Shown: one piece after another, positions 9,347 to 19,276 of the stretch | Layout of the letters: each line of letters opens with the position of its first letter | Numbering within the stretch: position 1 is the first letter of the stretch | Source: Xenophilus aerolatus | GTDB lineage: Bacteria > Pseudomonadota > Gammaproteobacteria > Burkholderiales > Burkholderiaceae_C | Assembly: GCA_030418545.1 (NCBI GenBank) | Contig: QAIB01000002.1 | Location: forward strand, 62,001 to 126,000 | Reading direction: 5' to 3' | DNA length: 64,000 bases | Position numbers and translations under genes: made by a program | Notes under the pieces: model-generated | The model's input: only the letters and a program-made list of their open reading frames with translations | What the model was told of the DNA's origin: nothing | Databases searched by the model: none

Positions 9347-10663
9347 ATGCCCGTCAAGCGCCCCGCCCCCGGCGACCTGGAGCCGATCGAGACAGCCAGC
9401 CGCGACGAGATCGCGGCCCTGCAGCTCACGCGCCTGCGTGCCACGCTCGCGCACGCCTACGACAACGTGCCGCACTACCGCCACGCCTTCGACGAGAAGG
9501 GCGTGCACCCGTCCGACCTGAAGCAGCTGTCGGACCTCTCGAAGTTCCCCTTCACGGTCAAGAACGACCTGCGCGACAACTACCCCTTCGGCCTGCTGGC
9601 CGTGCCGCGCGAGAGGCTCGCGCGCATCCACGCCTCCTCGGGCACCACCGGCAAGCCGACGGTGGTGGGCTACACGCAGGGCGACATCGACCGCTGGGCC
9701 GACCTGGTGGCGCGCTCCATCCGTGCCGCGGGCGGGCGCGCGGGCGATCTCGTCCACGTCTCCTACGGCTACGGCCTCTTCACAGGCGGCCTGGGCGCGC
9801 ACTACGGCGCCGAGCGGCTGGGCTGCACCGTCATCCCGATGTCGGGCGGCCAGACCGAGAAGCAGGTGCAGCTCATCCGCGACCTGCAGCCCTCGATCAT
9901 CATGGTCACGCCCAGCTACATGCAGGTGATCGTCGAGGAGTTCGCACGCCAGGGCCTGGACGCGCGCGAGTCGTCGCTCAAGGTCGGCATCTTCGGCGCC
10001 GAGCCCTGGACCGAGGCCATGCGGCGCGAGATCGAGGGCCGGGCCGGCATCGACGCCGTCGACATCTACGGCCTCTCGGAAGTGATGGGTCCCGGCGTGG
10101 CGAGCGAATGCATCGAGTCCAAGGACGGCCCGGTGATCTGGGAGGACCACTTCTACCCCGAGATCATCGACCCCGACACCGGCGAGGTGCTGCCCGACGG
10201 CGAGGAGGGTGAGCTGGTCTTCACCACCCTCACCAAGGAAGCACTGCCGATCGTGCGCTACCGCACGCGCGACCTCACGCGCCTGCTGCCGCCCACCTCG
10301 CGCGCCTTCCGCCGCATGGGCAAGATCGTCGGCCGCAGCGACGACATGCTCATCATCCGCGGCGTGAACGTGTTTCCCACGCAGATCGAGGAGATCGTGC
10401 TGGCGCACCCGCAGCTCTCGGGCCAGTACCAGCTCCAGGTGCGCCGCGAGGGCCACCTGGACGAGGTCGAGGTGCGCTGCGAGCTGCAGCCCGAAGGCGC
10501 GGCTGCCGCACCCGTGAGCGAGATCGCCGCCTGGGTTCAGCAGCGCATCAAGACGCTGGTGGGCATCAGCACCGTGGTCAGCGTGCTGCCGCCCGACGCC
10601 ATCGAACGCACGCTGACCGGCAAGGCCCGCCGCGTGTTCGACCAGCGCACCAAGGCGCGCTGA
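9347..10663 (+). CDS. paaK: PaaK, phenylacetate-CoA ligase
   Basis: A 438-residue adenylate-forming enzyme that converts phenylacetate, ATP and CoA to phenylacetyl-CoA, the entry step. The AMP-binding P-loop SSGTTGKP is at about residues 96-103, followed by YGYGLFTGGLG and the YGLSEVMGPGVA segment (A5). The C-terminal lid begins after VGRSDDMLIIRGVNVFP and ends with the conserved Lys in ERTLTGKARRV. Length is normal for PaaK. AAGGAGA lies seven bases before the start. Gene order K-A-B-C-D-E places activation directly before the epoxidase subunits. Confidence 0.96.
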   Translation: MPVKRPAPGDLEPIETASRDEIAALQLTRLRATLAHAYDNVPHYRHAFDEKGVHPSDLKQLSDLSKFPFTVKNDLRDNYPFGLLAVPRERLARIHASSGTTGKPTVVGYTQGDIDRWADLVARSIRAAGGRAGDLVHVSYGYGLFTGGLGAHYGAERLGCTVIPMSGGQTEKQVQLIRDLQPSIIMVTPSYMQVIVEEFARQGLDARESSLKVGIFGAEPWTEAMRREIEGRAGIDAVDIYGLSEVMGPGVASECIESKDGPVIWEDHFYPEIIDPDTGEVLPDGEEGELVFTTLTKEALPIVRYRTRDLTRLLPPTSRAFRRMGKIVGRSDDMLIIRGVNVFPTQIEEIVLAHPQLSGQYQLQVRREGHLDEVEVRCELQPEGAAAAPVSEIAAWVQQRIKTLVGISTVVSVLPPDAIERTLTGKARRVFDQRTKAR

Positions 10664-10681
10664 ACCTTCAAGGAGCAGACG

Positions 10682-11692
10682 ATGTACACCCAAGCCATGG
10701 ACACGCTCGGCAAGGATGCCGAGGACCGCAAGCCGGTGCGCTCGACCGAGCAGGCGATGCTGGAGGCGCGCTTCGATGCGCGCATCGACGACGGCGCCTT
10801 CATCGAGGCCAAGGACTGGATGCCGGACCACTACCGCAAGACGCTGGTGCGGCAGATCAGCCAGCATGCGCATTCCGAGATCGTGGGCATGCTGCCCGAA
10901 GGCAACTGGATCAGCCGCGCGCCCACGCTCAAGCGCAAGGCCATCCTGCTGGCCAAGGTGCAGGACGAGGGCGGCCACGGCCTGTACCTCTACGCGGCGG
11001 CCGAGACGCTGGGCACCTCGCGCGACGAGATGCTGCACGCGCTGCACACCGGCAAGGCCAAGTACAGCTCGATCTTCAACTACCCCACGCTGACCTGGGC
11101 CGACGTCGGCGCCATCGGCTGGCTGGTCGACGGCGCGGCCATCATGAACCAGGTGCCGATCTGCCGCTGTTCCTATGCGCCCTATGCGCGCGCGATGGTG
11201 CGCATCTGCCGCGAGGAGAGCTTCCACCAGCGCCAGGGCTTCGAGAGCCTGCTCACCATGATGCAGCACGGCACCGAGGCGCAGAAGGCGATGGTGCAGG
11301 ACGCGGTGAACCGCTGGTGGTGGCCCTCGGTGATGATGTTCGGCCCGCCCGACGACCAGTCGCCCAACTCGGCGCAGTCCATGCGCTGGGGCATCAAGCG
11401 CATCTCGAACGACGAGCTGCGCCAGAAGTTCGTCGACGCCGCGGTCGAGCAGGCCAAGGTGTTGGGCGTGACGCTGCCCGACCCCGACCTGAAGTGGAAC
11501 GAGGAGCGCCAGCATCACGACTTCGGCGCCATCGACTGGGACGAGTTCTGGAACGTCATCGCCGGCAACGGCCCCTGCAACCGCGAGCGGCTCGCCGCCC
11601 GCGTCAAGGCCTGGGACGACGGCGCCTGGGTGCGCGAGGCCGCGCTGGCCCACGCCGAGAAGCAGCAGCAACGATTCAAGGAGGCCGCATGA
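10682..11692 (+). CDS. paaA: PaaA, phenylacetyl-CoA epoxidase catalytic subunit
   Basis: A 336-residue di-iron oxygenase subunit of the soluble multicomponent PaaABCE complex. Iron ligands are visible in AHSEIVGML (Glu), [12 protein letters not shown] (Glu, His) and [14 protein letters not shown] (Glu, Glu, His). It inserts one oxygen atom across C1-C2 of phenylacetyl-CoA. The stop overlaps the start of paaB by four bases. The start at 10682 follows AAGGAGCAG; a second Met five codons later (MDTLGK) is possible. Confidence 0.96.
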   Translation: MYTQAMDTLGKDAEDRKPVRSTEQAMLEARFDARIDDGAFIEAKDWMPDHYRKTLVRQISQHAHSEIVGMLPEGNWISRAPTLKRKAILLAKVQDEGGHGLYLYAAAETLGTSRDEMLHALHTGKAKYSSIFNYPTLTWADVGAIGWLVDGAAIMNQVPICRCSYAPYARAMVRICREESFHQRQGFESLLTMMQHGTEAQKAMVQDAVNRWWWPSVMMFGPPDDQSPNSAQSMRWGIKRISNDELRQKFVDAAVEQAKVLGVTLPDPDLKWNEERQHHDFGAIDWDEFWNVIAGNGPCNRERLAARVKAWDDGAWVREAALAHAEKQQQRFKEAA

Positions 11693-11994
11693 GCGAGCAA
11701 GCGAAACCCCAGGGCACGGAGTGGCCGCTCTGGGAAGTGTTCGTCCGAACGAAGGCTGGCCTGGACCACAAGCACTGCGGCAGCCTGCATGCGGCCGACC
11801 CCAAGATGGCGATCCAGCTGGCCCGCGACGTCTACACGCGCCGCCAGGAGGGCACCAGCGTGTGGGTGGTGCGCGCCGACCAGATCGTGGCCAGCGACCC
11901 GGGCGACAAGGACATGTACTTCGATCCGATGGAAGACAAGGTGTACCGCCACCCGACCTTCTACCAGCTGCCCGGCGCGGTCGACCACATGTGA
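11689..11994 (+). CDS. paaB: PaaB, phenylacetyl-CoA epoxidase subunit
   Basis: A 101-residue small subunit. PaaB joins PaaAC heterodimers and PaaE in the epoxidase. Characteristic segments are [21 protein letters not shown], the [11 protein letters not shown] stretch and the C-terminal [16 protein letters not shown]. It starts at an ATGA overlap with the paaA stop, with AAGGAGG eight bases upstream. Confidence 0.95.
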   Translation: MSEQAKPQGTEWPLWEVFVRTKAGLDHKHCGSLHAADPKMAIQLARDVYTRRQEGTSVWVVRADQIVASDPGDKDMYFDPMEDKVYRHPTFYQLPGAVDHM

Positions 11995-12007
11995 GGACGG
12001 CACCGAC

Positions 12008-12781
12008 ATGCAGCCATCGATCGCCGTCGCCGACGACCTCGCCACGCAGTACCTGCTGCGCATTGGCGACACAGCACTGATCCTCGCGCAGCGCCTGGGC
12101 GAGTGGACCGGCCACGCGCCGGTGCTTGAGGAGGACATCGCCCTGGCCAACATGGCGCTCGACCTCGTCGGGCAGGCGCGTGCCGTGCTCTCGCATGCCG
12201 GCGCCACCGAGGGCGCGGGCCACGACGAGGACCAGCTTGCCTTCCTGCGCGAGGAGCGCGACTACCGCAACGCCACGTTGGTGGAGTTGCCGCGCGGCGA
12301 CTTCGCCTTCACCGTGCTGCGCAACGCGATGGCCGCCACCTTCTTCCGGCTGCTGTGGACGCGCCTGCAGGCATCGTCGGACGCCGAACTGGCCGCCATC
12401 GCCGCCAAGGCCGTGAAGGAGGCGCGCTACCACCAGCAGCACGCGGCCGACTGGGTAGTCCGCCTGGGCGACGGCACGGCCGAGTCGCGCCGGCGCATGC
12501 TGGCCGCGCTCGACATGGCCTGGCCCTACGCGGCCGAGCTCTTCGCCGACGACGCCGTGGACGAGGCGGCGGCGGCCAGCGGGCTCGGGCCGCGCTGGAG
12601 CGAGCTGCGCGCGGAGTGGGAATCGCAGATGGCCGAGGTGCTGGCCGAAGCGGACATGCCGGTGCCGGCAGCATCGAAGTTCCTGAGCACCGGCAAGCGC
12701 GGTGTGCACAGCGAGCACATGGGCTACATCCTGGCCGAGATGCAGCACCTGCAGCGCGCCTACCCGGGAGGCGTGTGGTGA
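12008..12781 (+). CDS. paaC: PaaC, phenylacetyl-CoA epoxidase structural subunit
   Basis: A 257-residue ferritin-like subunit that pairs with PaaA but has lost the metal site; it stabilises PaaA. The early segment LGEWTGHAPVLEEDIALANMALDLVGQAR and RYHQQHAADWVVRLGDGT are typical. The start at 12008 was chosen by family N-terminus and by a spacing of 13 bases to paaB. The gene ends in GTGTGGTGA, whose last bases form the GTG start of paaD. Confidence 0.95.
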   Translation: MQPSIAVADDLATQYLLRIGDTALILAQRLGEWTGHAPVLEEDIALANMALDLVGQARAVLSHAGATEGAGHDEDQLAFLREERDYRNATLVELPRGDFAFTVLRNAMAATFFRLLWTRLQASSDAELAAIAAKAVKEARYHQQHAADWVVRLGDGTAESRRRMLAALDMAWPYAAELFADDAVDEAAAASGLGPRWSELRAEWESQMAEVLAEADMPVPAASKFLSTGKRGVHSEHMGYILAEMQHLQRAYPGGVW

Positions 12782-13308
12782 CCGCGGCGCTGGCCGAGCA
12801 GGCCGCGGCGCGTGTCGAACGCGCCTGGGCGGTGCTGGCCGAGGTGCCCGACCCCGAGGTGCCGGCGCTGTCGGTGTGCGACCTGGGCATCGTGCGCGAG
12901 GTGCGCGAGTCCGGCGACGCGCTCGAGGTGGTGCTGACGCCAACCTACTCCGGCTGCCCGGCGACGGAGGTCATCGAGCAGAGCGTGCTCGATGCGCTGG
13001 CCGCGGCGGGCCTCGGCCCTGCGCGCGCCACGCTGCAGCGTGCACCGGCCTGGACCACCGACTGGATCAGCGCCGACGGCCGCCGCAAGCTGCGCGAGTA
13101 CGGCATCGCACCGCCGGGCGCCGCCGCGGCGGGGGAGGGCGTGCCCATCCGCATCGTCGGCCGCCGTGCGGCGGCGCCCGCGGTGGCCTGTCCGCGCTGC
13201 GGCAGCGAACGCACCGAGCGCCTGTCGGCCTTCGGCTCCACCGCCTGCAAGTCGCTGTACCGGTGCATCGCCTGCCGCGAGCCCTTCGAATATTTCAAGC
13301 CAATATGA
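12778..13308 (+). CDS. paaD: PaaD, MIP18-type Fe-S assembly factor for the epoxidase
   Basis: A 176-residue protein with a MIP18/DUF59 domain (about 10-90; DPEVPALSVCDLGIVRE, TPTYSGCPATEVIE) followed by a C-terminal zinc ribbon with two CxxC pairs (CPRCGS and CIACRE). PaaD supports maturation of the 2Fe-2S cluster in PaaE. It starts at GTG overlapping the paaC stop (GTGA) and itself overlaps paaE by four bases. GTG is favoured because no ATG stands near the conserved N-terminus. Confidence 0.93.
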   Translation: MTAALAEQAAARVERAWAVLAEVPDPEVPALSVCDLGIVREVRESGDALEVVLTPTYSGCPATEVIEQSVLDALAAAGLGPARATLQRAPAWTTDWISADGRRKLREYGIAPPGAAAAGEGVPIRIVGRRAAAPAVACPRCGSERTERLSAFGSTACKSLYRCIACREPFEYFKPI

Positions 13309-14390
13309 GCACCTTGTTCCACTCGCTCAAGGTCCGGTCCGTCGAGCCCGACACGCAGGAAGCCGTCATCGTCAGCTTCGAGGTGCCGCCCGAGCTGCGC
13401 GAGACCTTCGGCTTCACCCAGGGCCAGTACCTCACGCTGCGCAAGCAGATCGGGGGACAGGACCTGCGACGTTCCTACTCGATCTGCGCCGGCGTCGACG
13501 ACGGCGTGCTGCGCGTGGGCGTGCGCAAGGTGCGCGGCGGCGTGTTCTCGAACTGGATCAACGAGGCCCTCCAACCCGGCGACGAGATCAGCGTCATGGC
13601 GCCGCAGGGGCGCTTCCACGTGCCGCTGGCGCCGCAGGAGCGGCGGCACCACCTGGGCATTGCGGGCGGCAGCGGCATCACCCCCATCCTGTCGATCATG
13701 AAGACCGTGCTGGCGCGCGAACCCGGCAGCCGCTTCACGCTCATCTACGGCAACCGCCAGCTGCGCTCCACCATGTTCAAGGAGGAGCTGGAAGACCTGA
13801 AGAACCGCTACCTGACGCGGCTGGTGCTGCACCATGTGTTCTCGGACGAGCACACGGATGCGCCCATCAACATGGGCTTCCTCGACCGCGCCAAGCTGGG
13901 CGAGTTCCTGTCCACGCTGGTCCCTGCATGGAGCATCGACCATGCCTACATCTGCGGCCCGTTCCAGATGAACGACGAGGCCGAGGCGGCCCTGCGCGCC
14001 GCTGGCGTGCCCGAGTCGGCGATCCACATCGAGCGTTTCGGCATCGCGCAGCCGGCCGCGGCGCCGGTGGGCGCCGTGATGCACGAGGCGCGACCGGGGG
14101 ACGCCGAGCGGGCCAGGGTGGTCATCGTGCGCGACGGCCTGCGCCGCGAGATCGACTTCCTGCGCGACCAGCCGAGCATCCTGGACTGCGCCTCGGCCGC
14201 CGGGCTGGAGGTGCCGTATTCGTGCACCTCGGGCGTGTGCGGCACCTGCCGCGCCAAGGTCATCGAGGGCGACGTGCGCATGGAGCGCAACTTCGCACTC
14301 GACAAGGCCGAGGTGGCGGCCGGCTTCGTGCTGACCTGCCAGGCGCATCCGACCACCGAGCGGGTGGTGCTGTCCTTCGACGAGCGCTGA
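13305..14390 (+). CDS. paaE: PaaE, phenylacetyl-CoA epoxidase reductase
   Basis: A 361-residue NADPH-dependent reductase that passes electrons to the PaaA di-iron site. It has an FAD domain (RRSYSICAG near residue 55), an NAD(P) domain (GIAGGSGITPILS, then YGNRQ) and a C-terminal plant-type 2Fe-2S ferredoxin domain with Cys at about 307, 312, 315 and 345 (CTSGVCGTC ... LTC). The three-domain order is that of PaaE. It overlaps paaD by four bases and is followed 12 bases later by paaR. Confidence 0.95.
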   Translation: MSTLFHSLKVRSVEPDTQEAVIVSFEVPPELRETFGFTQGQYLTLRKQIGGQDLRRSYSICAGVDDGVLRVGVRKVRGGVFSNWINEALQPGDEISVMAPQGRFHVPLAPQERRHHLGIAGGSGITPILSIMKTVLAREPGSRFTLIYGNRQLRSTMFKEELEDLKNRYLTRLVLHHVFSDEHTDAPINMGFLDRAKLGEFLSTLVPAWSIDHAYICGPFQMNDEAEAALRAAGVPESAIHIERFGIAQPAAAPVGAVMHEARPGDAERARVVIVRDGLRREIDFLRDQPSILDCASAAGLEVPYSCTSGVCGTCRAKVIEGDVRMERNFALDKAEVAAGFVLTCQAHPTTERVVLSFDER

Positions 14391-14402
14391 AGGAGCAGGC
14401 GG

Positions 14403-15026
14403 ATGGCGAGAGGACGGGCGGCAGGCTACGACGAGCAGCGCGAGATGATCCTCGAGCAGGCCGGCCTGCTCTTCGCACGGCGCGGCTACCCGGCCACGTC
14501 GATGAACCAGGTTGCCGAGGCCTGCGGCCTGTCGAAGGCCACGCTCTACCACTACTACAAGGACAAGTACACGCTGCTGGTGAACATCGCCGAGGCGCAC
14601 GTCACCCGGCTTGCGGCCATCGTGGAGGAGGTCGCCGCGCGCGGGCTCGGTCCCGAGGCCCGCATGCGCGAGCTGATCCTGAGCCTGGTGCGCGAGTACG
14701 CCACCGCCCAGAGCGCGCACCGCGTGCTGACCGAGGACGTGAAGTTCCTCGAGCCGGAGGACCGCCAGCGGGTGCTGGACCAGGAACGCGCCGTGGTGCG
14801 CGGGTTCGCCCAGGCGGTGGTGGCGCTGCGGCCCGACCTCGCGAGGACCGTGATGGGCATGCCGCTGACCATGCTGCTCTTCGGAATGATCAACTGGATG
14901 TTCACCTGGATGAAGCCCGAGGGGCCGCTGGACTACGAGGACATGGCACTGGTGGTGGCCGACCTGTTCCTCGGCGGGCTGCCGGCTGTCAAGGCGCCGG
15001 AACCTGCATCGGCCTCAGGTGTCTAG
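14403..15026 (+). CDS. paaR: TetR-family repressor, PaaR type
   Basis: A 207-residue TetR repressor. The N-terminal helix-turn-helix (about 12-58) contains ATSMNQVAEACGLSKATLYHYY, a textbook TetR recognition region; the C-terminal domain is helical and ligand-binding (TetR_C). As last gene of the paa operon, with a perfect palindrome over the paa promoter, it is most simply the repressor released by phenylacetyl-CoA. It could also control the ABC importer that follows 78 bases downstream. Confidence 0.88.
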   Translation: MARGRAAGYDEQREMILEQAGLLFARRGYPATSMNQVAEACGLSKATLYHYYKDKYTLLVNIAEAHVTRLAAIVEEVAARGLGPEARMRELILSLVREYATAQSAHRVLTEDVKFLEPEDRQRVLDQERAVVRGFAQAVVALRPDLARTVMGMPLTMLLFGMINWMFTWMKPEGPLDYEDMALVVADLFLGGLPAVKAPEPASASGV

Positions 15027-15051
15027 GTGTTTCAATCTATTCCGCGCAGAT

Positions 15052-15067
15052 ATTTAACTTATTAAAT
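15052..15067. promoter_or_regulatory. AT-rich inverted repeat before the Liv-type importer
   Basis: ATTTAA and TTAAAT form a perfect inverted repeat around CTTA in a short AT-rich island between paaR and the solute-binding gene. It may be an operator or part of a promoter for the importer; no clear -35/-10 pair could be assigned. Confidence 0.4.
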
Positions 15068-15104
15068 TATTGTCCGCTTCCGCTCAAACCAAGGAGACAC
15101 AACC

Positions 15105-16256
15105 ATGAAGTTCAAGATCCAAGCCCTGGCCGCCGCGGCGCTGGCCTGTGCAGCCGGCCTGGCCTGGGCCGACCTCACCGTCGGCGTCACGCTGTCGACC
15201 ACGGGGCCCGCCGCCTCGCTGGGCATCCCGCAGAAGAACACGATCGCGCTGATGCCCAAGACCATCGGCGGGCAGAAGGTCAACTACGTGGTGCTGGACG
15301 ACGCGAGCGACACCACGACGGCGGTCAACAACACGCGCAAGCTCATCACCGAAAGCAAGGCCGACGTGGTCATCGGCTCGAGCGTGACGCCCAACTCGCT
15401 GGCCATGATCGACGTGGTGGCCGAGGGCAAGACGCCCATGATCACGCTGGCCGCCTCGGCCCGGATCATCGAGCCCATGGATGACAAGAAGAAGTGGGTC
15501 TTCAAGACGCCGCAGAACGACGGCATGATGGCCCAGGCCATCGTCGACTACATGGCCGCCAAGGGCGTGAAGTCGGTGGCCTTCGTCGGCTTCTCGGATG
15601 CGTATGGCGAAGGCTGGTACGACGTGTTCTCCAAGGCCGCGGCGGCCAAGAACATCAAGCTGGTGGCCAACGAGCGCTATTCGCGCACCGACACCTCGGT
15701 CACGGGCCAGGCCCTGAAGATCATGTCGGCCAACCCCGACGCGGTGCTGGTCGCCGGCTCGGGCACGCCGGCGGCGCTGCCGCAGAAGACGCTGGTCGAG
15801 CGCGGCTACAAGGGCAAGATCTACCAGACGCACGGCGTCGCCAACAACGACTTCCTGCGCGTGGGCGGCAAGGACGTCGAGGGCACCATCCTGCCGGCCG
15901 GCCCGATGCTGGTGGCCGAGCAGCTGCCCGACAACAACCCGGTGAAGAAGTCGGCGCTGGCCTATGTGGCCGCCTACGAGGGCGCCAACGGCAAGGGCTC
16001 GGCGGCCACCTTCGGCGGCCACGCCTGGGACGCGGGCCTCGTGCTGCAGGCGGCCGTGCCCGAGGCGCTGAAGAAGGCGCAGCCCGGCACGCCCGAGTTC
16101 CGCGCCGCCCTGCGCGATGCACTGGAGCAGGTCAAGGAAGTCGCCGGCGCGCATGGCGTGTTCAGCATGACGCCGACCGACCACCTGGGCCTGGACACCC
16201 GCGCCCGCGTGATGGTCACGATCCAGAACGGCGCCTGGAAGTACCTGCCGAACTGA
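15105..16256 (+). CDS. ABC importer periplasmic binding protein (LivK type)
   Basis: A 383-residue type I periplasmic binding protein with a clean Sec signal peptide ([22 protein letters not shown]; cleavage after about residue 22). The mature part has the Peripla_BP_6 pattern ([35 protein letters not shown]). Such proteins bind branched-chain amino acids, but those linked to aromatic degradation operons bind aromatic acids; here, phenylacetate or a related acid is the likely substrate by context. It heads a four-gene importer ending at 20031. AAGGAGAC precedes the start. Confidence 0.9.
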   Translation: MKFKIQALAAAALACAAGLAWADLTVGVTLSTTGPAASLGIPQKNTIALMPKTIGGQKVNYVVLDDASDTTTAVNNTRKLITESKADVVIGSSVTPNSLAMIDVVAEGKTPMITLAASARIIEPMDDKKKWVFKTPQNDGMMAQAIVDYMAAKGVKSVAFVGFSDAYGEGWYDVFSKAAAAKNIKLVANERYSRTDTSVTGQALKIMSANPDAVLVAGSGTPAALPQKTLVERGYKGKIYQTHGVANNDFLRVGGKDVEGTILPAGPMLVAEQLPDNNPVKKSALAYVAAYEGANGKGSAATFGGHAWDAGLVLQAAVPEALKKAQPGTPEFRAALRDALEQVKEVAGAHGVFSMTPTDHLGLDTRARVMVTIQNGAWKYLPN

Positions 16257-16347
16257 GTTCCCCCAGCCTGGCGGCCGTGCCTTCCCACAGAGGGCCGGTC
16301 GCCTTCCTGTATCCGGCCGCGTCGCGGCCCTTTGCGAGCGAACCGAC

Positions 16348-17376
16348 ATGGATCTACAGATCGCCCTGCTGCTCGGGCAGGACGGCATCGTCAACGGCGC
16401 GATCTACGCGCTGATGGCGCTGGCCCTGGTGCTGGTGTTCTCGGTCACGCGGGTGATCTTCATCCCGCAGGGCGAGCTGGTGGCTTTCGGCGCGCTGTCG
16501 ATGGCGGCCCTGGGCGCCGGCAAGGTGCCCGGCACGCTGTGGCTGCTGGTGGCGCTGGCCGCCATGGTGCTGGTGGTGGAGTTGTGGCGCGCGCGGCGCG
16601 GCGTCCTCGTCGAGTGGAAATCCACGCTCGCCTGGGCGGTGCTGTTCCCCGCGATCGCGGCCGCCGCGGTGCTGCTGGGCCGGCCCAGTTCGATCTGGGC
16701 CCAGTCGCTGGTCACGCTGCTGCTGGTCACGCCGCTCGGCCCGCTGCTCTACCGCCTGGCCTATCGCCCGTTGGCCCATGCCAAGGTTCTGATTTTGCTG
16801 ATCGTGTCGGTGGCGCTGCACGGCGTGCTGGTGGGACTGGGGCTGTTCTTCTTCGGCGCCGAAGGCTCGCGCACGCCGGCCTTCTCCGATGCAAGGCTGG
16901 ACATCGGCGGCATCCCGGTGGCCGGGCAGTCGCTGGTCGTGGTCGGCGTCACGGTGCTGCTGGTGGTGCTGATGTTCGTGTTCTTCGAGCGCTCCATCGT
17001 CGGCAAGGCCCTGCGCGCGGTGGCGATGAACCGCGTCGGCGCGCGGCTGATGGGCATTCCCACCGACCTGTCGGGCGACCTGAGCTTCGCCCTGGCGGCG
17101 CTGATCGGCGCGGTGGCGGGCCTGCTCGTGGCCCCGATCACCACGGTGTACTACGACACCGGCTTCCTCATCGGCCTGAAGGGCTTCGTCGCCGCGATCG
17201 TCGGCGGCCTGGCGAGCTACCCGGTGGCGCTGCTGGGCGCGCTGGTCGTGGGCCAGCTCGAATCCTTCTCGTCCTTCTGGGCCAGCGCCTTCAAGGAGGT
17301 GCTGGTGTTCACGCTGATCATCCCCGTGCTGTGGTGGCGCTCGCTGCACAGCCGTCATGTGGAGGACGAGGAATGA
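16348..17376 (+). CDS. ABC importer permease (LivH type)
   Basis: A 342-residue inner-membrane permease of the branched-chain amino acid type with about eight helices. The conserved start ([32 protein letters not shown]) and the cytoplasmic coupling segment [19 protein letters not shown] are both there. It is longer than a minimal LivH because of an extra hydrophobic stretch around residues 85-130. No strong SD was seen. It pairs with the fused permease/ATPase that follows after 37 bases. Confidence 0.9.
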   Translation: MDLQIALLLGQDGIVNGAIYALMALALVLVFSVTRVIFIPQGELVAFGALSMAALGAGKVPGTLWLLVALAAMVLVVELWRARRGVLVEWKSTLAWAVLFPAIAAAAVLLGRPSSIWAQSLVTLLLVTPLGPLLYRLAYRPLAHAKVLILLIVSVALHGVLVGLGLFFFGAEGSRTPAFSDARLDIGGIPVAGQSLVVVGVTVLLVVLMFVFFERSIVGKALRAVAMNRVGARLMGIPTDLSGDLSFALAALIGAVAGLLVAPITTVYYDTGFLIGLKGFVAAIVGGLASYPVALLGALVVGQLESFSSFWASAFKEVLVFTLIIPVLWWRSLHSRHVEDEE

Positions 17377-17413
17377 GCGCCGCGTCCGCATGCATCCGCG
17401 CCGGGAGCCTCGC

Positions 17414-19276
17414 ATGACCCGCCGCCACCTCACACTCCTGTTCGTGGTCGCGCTGGCCGTGGTCTGGCCCTTCCTTTCGGACTTCAGCACCACCGTCTTC
17501 AGCTACATCGCGCTCTACTCGCTGGTGGCCGCGGGGCTGGTCATGCTCACCGGGGTCGGCGGCATGACCTCCTTCGGACAGGCGGCCTTCGTCGCGATCG
17601 GCGCCTATGCCACGGCCTGGGTCTGCACCTCGCCCACGACGGCGGGCGCGCTCGCTGCGCTGCCGCCTGCGCTCGTTCCCTGGCTGGGTCTGGTTCTGGG
17701 CCTGGTGCTGACCTTCCTGGTCGCGTGGAGCCTGGGCGCCATCACCGTCAAGCTGTCGGGCCACTACCTGCCGCTGTGCACCATCGCGTGGGGGCTGAGC
17801 CTGTACTACCTGTTCGGCAACCTGCAGTTCCTGGGCGGCCAGACCGGCATCACCGGGCTGCCGGCACTGAGCATCTTCGGTTTCTCGCTGGCATCGCCGC
17901 GCGTGCTGGGGCCGGTGATCTGGGCCGTGCTGCTGCTCGCGCTGTGGGCGCTGCATAACCTGCTCGATTCACGCGAGGGCCGTGCCATCCGCGCGCTCAA
18001 GTCCGGCCAGCTGATGGCCGAGTCGATGGGCGTGGACACCGCGCGCCACCGCGTGAAGGTCTTCGTGCTCGCCGCGCTGCTGGCGGCGCTGTCGGGCTGG
18101 CTCTACGCGCACATGCAGCGCTTCGTGAACCCGACGCCCTTCGGCCTGAACATCGGCATCGAGTACCTCTTCATGGCCGTGGTGGGCGGCGCAGGCCACC
18201 TGTGGGGCGCGGTGCTCGGCGCGACGCTCATCACGCTGCTCAAGGAGCAGTTGCAGGACTGGCTGCCGCGCCTGCTGGGCGCGAGCGGGAACTTCGAGCA
18301 GATCGTGTTCGGCCTCTTGATGGTGCTGGTGCTGCAGCGCTTCGCCGAGGGCCTGTGGCCCACGATCGCGCGCTGGAGCACTCGGGTGCTCAAGCCTGAC
18401 GTCGAGAAGGCGCCGCGTGCCGCCCAGGCGTTGCCGTCGCGACCGCTGCCGCCTACCGGCGAGCTCCTGCTGGAAGCGGCCGGCGTGACCAAGCGCTTCG
18501 GCGGCCTGGTGGCCAACAGCAACGTGAACATGACGCTGCGCGCCGGCGAGGTGCACGCGCTGATCGGCCCCAACGGCGCCGGCAAGAGTACCTTCTTCAA
18601 CATGATCTCCGGCGTGGACGACCCCACGGAAGGGCAGGTGCGGCTGATCGGCACGCCCATGAACGGACGTCCTTCGCGCGACTTCGCCGCGCTCGGCCTG
18701 GGCCGCACCTTCCAGCACGTGCGCCTGCTGGGCGACCGCAGCGTGCTCGAGAACGTCGCGCTCGGTGCGCACCTGCGTGGCCGCAAGGGCTGGCTCGCGT
18801 CCATGCTGCGCCTGGACCGCGCGGAAGAGGCCGACCTGCTGGCCGAGGCGCGGCGCCAGATCGAGCGCTGCGGCCTGGGCGAGTATGCCGACCTGCCCGC
18901 GGCCTCGCTGGCGCTGGGGCAGCAGCGGGTGGTGGAAATCGCCCGTGCGCTGGCCGGCCAGCCGGCCGCGCTGCTGCTCGACGAGCCGGCCGCCGGCCTG
19001 CGGCACCTGGAGAAGCAGGCGCTGGCCCGGCTGCTCTCGCAACTGCGGGCCGAAGGCCTGGGCATTCTGGTGGTGGAACACGACATGGAGTTCGTCATGA
19101 ACCTGGCCGACCGCGTCACGGTGCTGGAATTCGGCTGCGTGATTGCCGAAGGCACGCCCGAAGCGATCCAGCGCAACCCGCGCGTGCTCGACGCCTATCT
19201 CGGCGGTGGCGACGAAGTGCCTGTGCCTGCGCCGGTGCACGTCGCGCCGGGGACGGTACTGGGAGCGACGAGATGA
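17414..19276 (+). CDS. Fused LivM permease - LivG ATPase
   Basis: One 620-residue protein in which a LivM-type permease (about residues 1-330, coupling segment RAIRALKSGQLMAESMGV) runs without a stop into a LivG-type ATPase (from about 353): Walker [10 protein letters not shown] at 385-393, then the LivG-type FQHVRLL segment and LLLDEPAAGL as Walker B. The ABC signature is degenerate: LALGQQR replaces LSGGQ, as is usual for this family. The linker at 335-352 is Pro/Ala-rich. Fusion of this pair recurs in betaproteobacterial importers, and no frameshift is needed. I chose ATG 17414 (MTRRHLTLLF) over an earlier ATG at 17390. Its stop overlaps the next start by four bases. Confidence 0.92.
   Translation: MTRRHLTLLFVVALAVVWPFLSDFSTTVFSYIALYSLVAAGLVMLTGVGGMTSFGQAAFVAIGAYATAWVCTSPTTAGALAALPPALVPWLGLVLGLVLTFLVAWSLGAITVKLSGHYLPLCTIAWGLSLYYLFGNLQFLGGQTGITGLPALSIFGFSLASPRVLGPVIWAVLLLALWALHNLLDSREGRAIRALKSGQLMAESMGVDTARHRVKVFVLAALLAALSGWLYAHMQRFVNPTPFGLNIGIEYLFMAVVGGAGHLWGAVLGATLITLLKEQLQDWLPRLLGASGNFEQIVFGLLMVLVLQRFAEGLWPTIARWSTRVLKPDVEKAPRAAQALPSRPLPPTGELLLEAAGVTKRFGGLVANSNVNMTLRAGEVHALIGPNGAGKSTFFNMISGVDDPTEGQVRLIGTPMNGRPSRDFAALGLGRTFQHVRLLGDRSVLENVALGAHLRGRKGWLASMLRLDRAEEADLLAEARRQIERCGLGEYADLPAASLALGQQRVVEIARALAGQPAALLLDEPAAGLRHLEKQALARLLSQLRAEGLGILVVEHDMEFVMNLADRVTVLEFGCVIAEGTPEAIQRNPRVLDAYLGGGDEVPVPAPVHVAPGTVLGATR

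Noticed and set aside
9332-12943. Long minus-strand open frame across paaK-paaD
   Set aside because: Shadow of the paa genes on the other strand; low-complexity protein, no start signals.
17414-19276. Fusion of permease and ATPase as a missed stop or frameshift
   Set aside because: One continuous frame with a proper linker; both halves are complete.
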